This document shows positions 53,612 to 59,126 of a stretch of 59,126 nucleotides of DNA, one piece after another. The notes under the pieces are model-generated. The model searched no databases, had not been told where the DNA came from, and was given only the letters and a program-made list of their open reading frames with translations. The position numbers and the translations under genes are program-made. Each line of letters starts with the position of its first letter. Position 1 is the first letter of the stretch. The DNA is from Eubacteriales bacterium (GTDB lineage Bacteria; Bacillota; Clostridia; Lachnospirales; Lachnospiraceae), in NCBI GenBank assembly GCA_030524135.1, contig JAUNHA010000010.1, positions 1 to 59,126 of the forward strand. The letters are read 5' to 3'.

Positions 53612-54196
53612 ATGGATAACTATATCGTTTATACGAGACAGGATAAGCGGGTGCTCACTGCCCTCCTGGAGACCGGAAGCTATTTTGTGCGGGAAGCCTA
53701 TGTACGGGAAAAGAACGACAGTATTTCTGATTTTTATGTGACACTGTATGAATGGTTTACGAAGGAATGCAGGAAACACATGGATATTCCGGAGACGTTC
53801 CGTTTCCCGATCTGGCTTTCCATGCATGAGGAGATGCGGCTTCGGAATACGGAAAATACAGTCTGCCTGAAGCTTGAGATTCCCAAAGACAGGGTGTTTG
53901 TACTGTCCGAATACGCCTGGGGATACAGGGTCAACCAGATGTATGTGCCGCTTTCGCCGGAGGATGAAAAGGCATTCAATCAGGAATTGAAGCGTTACGG
54001 GATCGGCAATGAGGCAGAGCTTGTGACAGGCTCCCTTGGGAACTTTTATCCGCTTCTGAAACGGAGGATGCTGGACAGCTTTTCCCGCGTATTTGAACTG
54101 CAGCCGCGCGGTGCATTTGATGAGCTTGGCGTTTGCTTTGAGCTGAGACGGGAGTGGCTGCTGGAGGTTGAACAGGCGACTGAAAGTTACAAGTGA
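53612..54196 (+). CDS. DUF3841 family protein (copy 2)
   Basis: A 194-aa paralogue of the first DUF3841 gene: YTRQDKRVLTALLETGSYFVREAYV, IWLSMHEEMRL and a C-terminal ELRREWLLEV matching the AVWELRREDIV end of copy 1. The RBS is weak. It follows tetR by 49 nt, so it may be in the same operon. The sandwich of a TetR gene by two DUF3841 genes is unusual. Confidence 0.75.
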   Translation: MDNYIVYTRQDKRVLTALLETGSYFVREAYVREKNDSISDFYVTLYEWFTKECRKHMDIPETFRFPIWLSMHEEMRLRNTENTVCLKLEIPKDRVFVLSEYAWGYRVNQMYVPLSPEDEKAFNQELKRYGIGNEAELVTGSLGNFYPLLKRRMLDSFSRVFELQPRGAFDELGVCFELRREWLLEVEQATESYK

Positions 54197-54300
54197 ATTA
54201 TATTTCGAGTAACAAAAATGCACGAATGAAATATTATTCTGAAAAACGAAGTAAAGTTACACGAAGTTAATAAAATATGGTAAAAATGAATAAAATTATA

Positions 54301-54330
54301 GAAAATCGGGCTTTTTGCCCGATTTTCTTT
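54301..54330. terminator. Rho-independent terminator after the DUF3841 copy 2
   Basis: GAAAATCGGGC (54301-54311), loop TTTTT, GCCCGATTTTC (54317-54327) and a T-run. It is symmetric, so it works on both strands. Confidence 0.85.
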
Positions 54331-54355
54331 TGTCTAAATTTAATAGTGCACAAAG

Positions 54356-54409
54356 TTATCGCGGTATATAAAAAAGTTATCACGATACGGAAAAAGAGTT
54401 ATCGCGATA
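54356..54409. promoter_or_regulatory. Three tandem palindromic operators before grdI
   Basis: TATCGCGGTA (54357-54366), TATCACGATA (54378-54387) and TATCGCGATA (54400-54409, a perfect palindrome) each lie in an A-rich AGTTATC context. Their spacings are 21 and 22 bp, about two helical turns, so they face the same side. The same core occurs inside the promoter of the tetR operon. They probably bind the nearby TetR protein. Confidence 0.75.
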
Positions 54410-54422
54410 CGATTCGGCAAGG

Positions 54423-54468
54423 TTCCGAAAAGCTTAAAAGTAACATAAAGTTACACACAACTTCGGAA
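54423..54468 (+). promoter_or_regulatory. Nested inverted repeats in the grdI leader
   Basis: TTCCGAA (54423-54429) pairs with TTCGGAA (54462-54468), and GTAAC (54440-54444) pairs with GTTAC (54450-54454) inside. AAAGTTACAC also occurs at 54253-54262 and at 54447-54456. No clear -10/-35 pair was identified here. Confidence 0.5.
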
Positions 54469-54530
54469 AAATATGTTAAGATTCTGTCAGAAATTTAAAA
54501 GAATTTCCTAAGGAGGAAGGAGTAAATAGC

Positions 54531-55856
54531 ATGAAGTTGGAACTCGGTAACTTTTATGTAAAGGACATCGTGTTCGGCAGCGAAACGAAGTACGAAAACG
54601 GCGTCCTGACTGTAAACAAAGAGGAATGCCTTGATTTCGTAAAGAAGGATCCGCACATTACAGAGGCTGATCTGCGCATCGTAAAGCCGGGCGATATGGT
54701 AAGACTTGTTCCGGTCAAGGAGGCGGTTGAGTGCCGTGTGAAGCTTGACGGATCACCGCTTTTCCCGGGCTATACCGGAGAAGTAACACCCTGCGGAAAC
54801 GGAACGACCTATTGCCTTAAGAACATGAGTCTTCTCGCAGTCGGACGCCACTGGGGTGGTTTCCAGGACGGTCTCATCGATATGGGCGGCGAGGGAGCAA
54901 AGTACACCTATTATTCCCAGCTTAAGAACCTGGTACTGGTAGCTGATACGGATGAGGATTTTGAGAAGCGCGAGCAGCAGAAGAAAAACCGTGCGATCCG
55001 TGAGGCGGTTCATAAGCTTGCGGAGCACATCGGATCCTGCCTGAAAGGGCTTGAGCCGGAAGAGGTCGAGACCTTTGATCTGGAAGCGATCATCAAGAGA
55101 AATCCCGAGACTGAGAAGCTTCCGTCTGTTGTGTATGTAATGCAGCCGCAGTCTCAGATGGAGGAAGGCGGATACAATGATCTCTGCTACGGATGGGACT
55201 GCAACCACATGGTGCCGACCCTGATGCATCCGAATGAGATCCTTGACGGTGCGATGATCTCCGGAAGCTTCATGCCGTGTTCTTCCAAGTGGTCAACCTA
55301 TGATTTCATGAATGCGCCGATCATCCGCGCGCTGTATAAGCAGCATGGAAAGACCATCAACTTCCTCGGTGTGATCATGTCAAACCTGAACGTTGCGCTT
55401 GAGCAGAAAGACCGTTCAGCCCTCTTTGTAGCGCAGATCGCAAAGAGCCTTGGTGCAGACGCGGCGATCGTCAATGAGGAAGGCTACGGAAACCCGGATG
55501 CGGATTTCACGGGCTGCTATGTATCACTTGAGAACGCAGGCGTTAAGGTGGTAGGCGTTACCAACGAGTGTACCGGACGTGACGGCAAATCAGATCCGCT
55601 CGTATCCATGGATGAGAAGGAAGACGCGATCGTTTCCTGTGGAAATGTATCGGAGCTCATTGATCTTCCGGCGATGCCTGAGGTCATCGGAGAGCTCGAA
55701 GCGCTTGCACGTGATGGCTTAAGCGGCGGCTGGGCAGGCGACGAGATCCTCGGCCCGTCGGTAAGAGCTGACGGATCCATCATTATGGAGAACAACGCGA
55801 TGTTCTGCGGCGATCAGGCAATCGGCTGGTCAACGAAGACGATGCAGGAATTTTAA
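54531..55856 (+). CDS. grdI: Grd reductase substrate-specific proprotein subunit (GrdE/GrdI type)
   Basis: A 441-aa protein of the glycine/sarcosine/betaine reductase substrate-specific proprotein family. It binds the amino substrate as a Schiff base after self-cleavage creates a pyruvoyl group. The best candidate cysteine is C250 (SGSFMPCSS), near the cleavage cysteine reported for GrdE (about 242); this is by recall. Cys219 and Cys224 lie close by. AAGGAGGAAGG precedes the ATG. The betaine assignment rests on the adjacent BCCT transporter gene; sarcosine is the alternative. Confidence 0.85.
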   Translation: MKLELGNFYVKDIVFGSETKYENGVLTVNKEECLDFVKKDPHITEADLRIVKPGDMVRLVPVKEAVECRVKLDGSPLFPGYTGEVTPCGNGTTYCLKNMSLLAVGRHWGGFQDGLIDMGGEGAKYTYYSQLKNLVLVADTDEDFEKREQQKKNRAIREAVHKLAEHIGSCLKGLEPEEVETFDLEAIIKRNPETEKLPSVVYVMQPQSQMEEGGYNDLCYGWDCNHMVPTLMHPNEILDGAMISGSFMPCSSKWSTYDFMNAPIIRALYKQHGKTINFLGVIMSNLNVALEQKDRSALFVAQIAKSLGADAAIVNEEGYGNPDADFTGCYVSLENAGVKVVGVTNECTGRDGKSDPLVSMDEKEDAIVSCGNVSELIDLPAMPEVIGELEALARDGLSGGWAGDEILGPSVRADGSIIMENNAMFCGDQAIGWSTKTMQEF

Positions 55857-55877
55857 TCAGGAGGAAGATACGATACT

Positions 55878-57200
55878 ATGAAGAACGTTGTATGTTATAT
55901 CAACCAGTTCTTTGCGGGCGTCGGCGGAGAGGACAAGGCTGATTTTGAGCCGGAAGTAAAAAAGACTCCTGCCGGTCCGACAGGGCTGATCAATCAGCAG
56001 CTGAAGGCAGCGGATGCACAGGTCGTTGCGACGGTTGTCTGCGGCGATAACTTTATGAGTACCCACAGAGACGAGGCGATCGAGCGTATTCTGAAAGCGC
56101 TTGACGAAGTGGGAGAGTTTGATCTCTTTATCGCTGGTCCGGCATTCCAGGCAGGACGTTACGGTGTTGCCTGCGGTGAGATCGGCAAGGCGGTTGCCGC
56201 AAAATATCATGTGCCGGTGATCACCTCCATGCATCCGGAGAACCCGGGCGTAGAGATGTTCAAGAAGGAAATGTATGTCATGAAGGGCAGCCATTCTGCA
56301 GGTTCCATGAAGGACGACGTGACCGCGATGACAAAGCTTGCCGCAAAGATCCTGAAGGGAGAGGATATCCTCGGACCGGATGCGGAAGGCTATTTCCAGA
56401 GAGGTATCCGTCATCAGGTATGGCTCAATCCGCCGGTATGTGCGGCTGACCGTGCGATCGAAATGCTTCTTAAGAAAGTGAACGGAGAACCGTATACCTC
56501 CGAGCTTAATATTCCGAAGAAGGATCTTGTTCCGATCGCAGATGCGCTTAAGGATCTTTCTCATGCGAAGATCGCGATGGCAACGACGGGCGGCATCGTA
56601 CCGGTTGATAACCCGGATAAGATCCAGTCCGCGTCCGCAACGCGCTGGGGCAAATATGACGTTACCGGTATGGACAGACTGGAAGGCGGCGTGTTCAAGA
56701 CCATCCACGCGGGATTTGATCCGGCGGCTGCAAATGCCGATCCGAATGTCATCATGCCGATCGACGTTATGAGAGAATTTGAGAAAGAAGGAAAGATCGG
56801 TTCTCTTCATAAGTATTTCTATTCAACCGTTGGAACCGGAACTACACAGGGTGAAGCGAAGCGTATGGCGAAGGAGATCATTCCGTTCCTTGAGGAAGAT
56901 CATGTAGACGGAATCATTATGACCTCCACGTGAGGAACCTGTACTCGTTGCGGGTCAACGATGGTAAAAGAATTTGAACGTGCCGGCTTCCCGGTAGTAC
57001 TTATGTGTAACCTGCTTCCGGTTGCTCAGACTGTAGGCGTAAACCGTATGGTTCCGACCATATCGATCCCGTATCCGCTTGGCGATCCGTCTACCACGAA
57101 GGAAGAGCAGCATGCATTGAGAAAGTCCCGCGTAGGCACTGCGCTCGACTCTCTCGCAACGGATATCAAGAAGCAGACGATTTTCAAGGTGGAAATCTAA
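55878..57200 (+). CDS. grdH: Grd reductase selenoprotein subunit (GrdB/GrdH type), Sec at UGA 56931-56933
   Basis: A 440-aa selenoprotein. The frame runs from 55878 through UGA 56931-56933 to TAA 57198-57200 with no other stop. UGA codon 352 lies in MTST-U-GTCTRCGST, the U-x2-C-x2-C redox motif of GrdB/GrdF/GrdH. It works with the proprotein subunit and the selenoprotein GrdA, not seen here, to cleave the C-N bond, giving acetyl phosphate with GrdC/GrdD. Ending at 56933 would remove the active site and leave a 79-residue stub that continues the same family alignment. RBS AGGAGGAAG. Confidence 0.95.
56931..56960 (+). promoter_or_regulatory. Bacterial SECIS element in grdH
   Basis: UGA 56931-56933 is followed 12 nt later by CGTTG (56946-56950), loop CGGGT (56951-56955) and CAACG (56956-56960), a perfect 5-bp stem. 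The loop begins 17 nt after the UGA and has G in its first two positions, both within the published bacterial SECIS consensus. Confidence 0.85.
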
Positions 57201-57283
57201 GCATTCATTAGCTTGATTTAGTCAGGAACTGCTATGCAGGAGGTATCCGACAGAGGCTTCCTGTTATATAGTGGCAGCATCAG

Positions 57284-57311
57284 CTCCGGCAGACAGATCT
57301 GTCTGCCGGAG
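57284..57311. repeat. Perfect 28-bp palindrome between grdH and the BCCT gene
   Basis: Half CTCCGGCAGACAGA (57284-57297) is the exact reverse complement of 57298-57311. No U-tract follows, so it is not a standard terminator. It may limit read-through or protect the grdIH message. Confidence 0.65.
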
Positions 57312-57347
57312 TCTGTGCGTATCAATTAGTAGAGAGGAGTATGAGGA

Positions 57348-58844
57348 GTGGCAAATAAGAAAAAGGACATCGTATTTATTATTTCCCTGATTCTTACGAT
57401 TGCAATTACGATCTGGGCGGTCGTTTTTAATGAGAATTTTTCCTCGGTCGCAGGTATTCTGTATAATGTTATCACGGGCGGCTTTGGCTGGCTTTATCTT
57501 CTGGCAATGCTGATCTTTGTATTTTTTGCACTGGGGATCGCTTTCAGCAAATGGGGCAATATCACGCTTGGTCCGGATGGATGTGAGCCGGAGTATTCTA
57601 CAAAATCATGGTTTGGCATGCTGTTTGGCGCAGGTATGGGAGTTGGCCTTGTTTACTGGGGCATGGCGGAACCGATCTCGCATATTGCAGCGCCTGTTTC
57701 AGGAATAGAGGCAGGATCTGAGGCGGCGATCGATTTTGCGTTCAGAACAACGTTTATGCACTGGGGCTTTCATCCCTGGGCCAACTACTGTATTATCGGC
57801 CTTGGTCTTGCTTATTTTTCCTTCCGGAAAGGAAAGCCGGGTCTCATCAGTTCCATGTTCGGTCCGCTGATCGGTGAAGCGGGTGTAAACGGAAAGCTTG
57901 GAAAAACGATTGACGTACTTGCGGTATTTGCTACCGTTGCCGGCATTGTAACATCGCTTGGACTTGGTGTCATGCAGATCAGCGCCGGTCTTAATTATCT
58001 TTTCGGTGTACCGTCAAATCTGCTGGTTCAGAGCATTATCATTATCGTGATCAGTGCGATCTACATTTCATCTGCAGTAGGCGGTATCGGAAAGGGTATC
58101 AAGCTGATCGGTGATGCAAATCTCTATATCGCGCTCGGACTTCTGATCGTGACCTTTTTTGTGGGTCCGAGAGTAGAGGTATTTGATAATCTCGTAAACG
58201 GCATCGGACAGTATCTCCAGAATTTCTTCGGAGACAGCCTTATGATGCTTCCGTACAGTGAGGATACCTGGGTAGGCGCCTGGAGAATCTTCTACTGGGC
58301 ATGGTGGATCGCCTGGGCGCCGTTCGTAGGCTCCTTCATCGCACGTATCTCCAAGGGACGTACGATTCGCGAATTTGTGCTGGGTGTTGTACTTGCGCCG
58401 ACGCTTGGATCGATGATCTGGTTCGCGGTTATGGGAACAATGCCGGTGCATCTGTTTGCAGAAGGCGTTCTTTCCCTTGCAGACCTCAGTGAAATTGCGG
58501 CGGCACCGCAGACAGCCCTGTTTGTTATTATGGGGCAGTATCCGCTTGGCATTATTCTTTGCGGCGTTTCCCTTATTCTGCTTTGTACCTTCTTTGTAAC
58601 TTCCGCGAGCTCGGGAACCTTTGTGCTTGCAATGTTTACCTCTGAGGGTGACAGCAATCCTTCGGGAAAGAAGAAGATCCTCTGGGGCGTCCTGATGGCG
58701 ATTCTCGAGATCGGGCTGCTGATGTCAGGCGGCCAGAAATCTCTGCAGACGATCTCGCTTGTTGCAGCGTTCCCGTTTATCTTTATCATGCTGTTTGCGG
58801 CGATTTCTTTTGTGAAGGCTCTTTCCGCAGAAAAAAAGAGCTGA
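57348..58844 (+). CDS. BCCT family betaine/carnitine/choline transporter
   Basis: A 498-aa transporter of family length with 12 predicted helices. MHWGFHPWANYCIIGLGLAY (about 144-163) and YWAWWIAWAPFVGSFIARIS (about 323-342) are hallmark BCCT segments with the aromatic cage for quaternary ammonium groups. It starts with GTG, preceded by GAGGAG. It likely feeds glycine betaine to the reductase encoded upstream, 147 nt away. Na+ coupling is probable but not certain. Confidence 0.92.
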   Translation: MANKKKDIVFIISLILTIAITIWAVVFNENFSSVAGILYNVITGGFGWLYLLAMLIFVFFALGIAFSKWGNITLGPDGCEPEYSTKSWFGMLFGAGMGVGLVYWGMAEPISHIAAPVSGIEAGSEAAIDFAFRTTFMHWGFHPWANYCIIGLGLAYFSFRKGKPGLISSMFGPLIGEAGVNGKLGKTIDVLAVFATVAGIVTSLGLGVMQISAGLNYLFGVPSNLLVQSIIIIVISAIYISSAVGGIGKGIKLIGDANLYIALGLLIVTFFVGPRVEVFDNLVNGIGQYLQNFFGDSLMMLPYSEDTWVGAWRIFYWAWWIAWAPFVGSFIARISKGRTIREFVLGVVLAPTLGSMIWFAVMGTMPVHLFAEGVLSLADLSEIAAAPQTALFVIMGQYPLGIILCGVSLILLCTFFVTSASSGTFVLAMFTSEGDSNPSGKKKILWGVLMAILEIGLLMSGGQKSLQTISLVAAFPFIFIMLFAAISFVKALSAEKKS

Positions 58845-58888
58845 CAGAGAAGGCAGAGCTTTTGTTGTACTTTTAAATGACTGATTTA

Positions 58889-59005
58889 AAACAGTGTACT
58901 CAAAAAAAATTGAGTACAGGTGCCGTCTAAAGACGGCACAGGGGGAAAGTAGTATTTAAACCGGAGAGGCAGGGCTTTCATTGAAGCGTTTGCCTCTCTT
59001 TTATA
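58889..59005 (+). terminator. Tandem hairpins ending in a terminator after the BCCT gene
   Basis: Three hairpins follow one another: TGTACTCA/TGAGTACA (58895-58918), GTGCCGTC/GACGGCAC (58920-58939) and GAGAGGCA/TGCCTCTC (58964-58998) with a T4 run. Only the last is a standard terminator. Confidence 0.65.
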
Positions 59006-59075
59006 TGTTCGTTTTCTCTCCATGCTGAACGATTTATCCGGGAAAAAGAGAATTTAGAAAGTTTTTATAATTTTA

Positions 59076-59118
59076 TTAGCACTCGAAGCTTGACGTTGCT
59101 AACAGGGCGCGGTATAAT
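59076..59118 (+). promoter_or_regulatory. CIRCE-like operator overlapping a strong promoter at the window edge
   Basis: TTAGCACTC (59076-59084), 9 nt, then CGTTGCTAA (59094-59102), compared with GAGTGCTAA in the CIRCE consensus (seven of nine match). TTGACG (59090-59095), 17 nt and TATAAT (59113-59118) overlap it. HrcA repression of a groES- or hrcA-type operon just outside the window is expected. Confidence 0.7.
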
Positions 59119-59126
59119 ATGCATCG

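Noticed and set aside
54277..54498. A 73-residue open frame between DUF3841 and grdI
   Set aside because: It overlaps a terminator and three operators, and its composition is not protein-like.
56961..57200. The 3' part of grdH as a separate small gene starting at ATG 56961
   Set aside because: It is in frame with the 55878 gene, has no ribosome site, and continues the GrdB-family alignment directly after the UGA.

Overview
The window looks like chromosome from an anaerobic gut Firmicute, most likely a Lachnospiraceae-type clostridium. This is an inference from gene content: rpsB-tsf, AhpC with an AhpF-like partner, a bile salt hydrolase, oleate hydratase, a selenocysteine-dependent Grd reductase, TRAP and CUT1 transporters, strong GGAGG ribosome sites and many U-tailed terminators. 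The composition is moderate, with AT-rich accessory patches. No tRNA, rRNA, CRISPR array or intact transposase was seen.

Left part (1-18.4 kb). This is a mosaic of accessory and conflict genes. It holds a DUF7309/DUF6930-like gene, a zinc alcohol dehydrogenase, a tight XRE / ImmA-IrrE / PIN-like operon (2.9-5.0 kb), a DUF4091 (GH123-like) gene divergent from a sugar ABC importer (5.1-10.1 kb), and an AAA ATPase plus subtilase pair resembling the IetAS defence system (10.3-13.6 kb). A TOTE-type primase-helicase broken by an in-frame TGA (13.7-16.7 kb), an AAA_14/DUF4143 ATPase and a frameshifted gene remnant follow.

Central part (18.5-45 kb). This is mostly housekeeping and surface functions: a MetE-like methyltransferase, 5-formyl-THF cyclo-ligase, AhpC and a rearranged AhpF-like reductase, an SseB-like protein, a DUF6110 plus metal P-type ATPase operon with a structured leader, rpsB-tsf, and an M13 peptidase lipoprotein. 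A GntR-regulated TRAP transporter with an enolase-superfamily enzyme looks compositionally foreign. An iron alcohol dehydrogenase, two tandem duplicated secreted proteins, an SDR and oleate hydratase complete it.

Right part (45-59.1 kb). Genes fit a bile- and amino-acid-rich gut: bile salt hydrolase with a cysteine-peptidase-like neighbour and a VanZ protein, a 6S RNA, cytidine deaminase, a branched-chain aminotransferase and a 2-hydroxyisocaproate-type dehydrogenase. Then comes a regulatory trio (DUF3841, TetR, DUF3841) followed by grdI, grdH and a BCCT transporter. grdH needs UGA read as selenocysteine (56931-56933), with a good bacterial SECIS hairpin just after it. The promoter region of grdI carries three tandem copies of a palindrome (TATCGCGATA) that also occurs inside the promoter of the DUF3841-TetR operon. 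This points to a TetR-controlled betaine reductase regulon. The window ends in a CIRCE-like promoter, so a heat-shock operon probably starts just beyond it.
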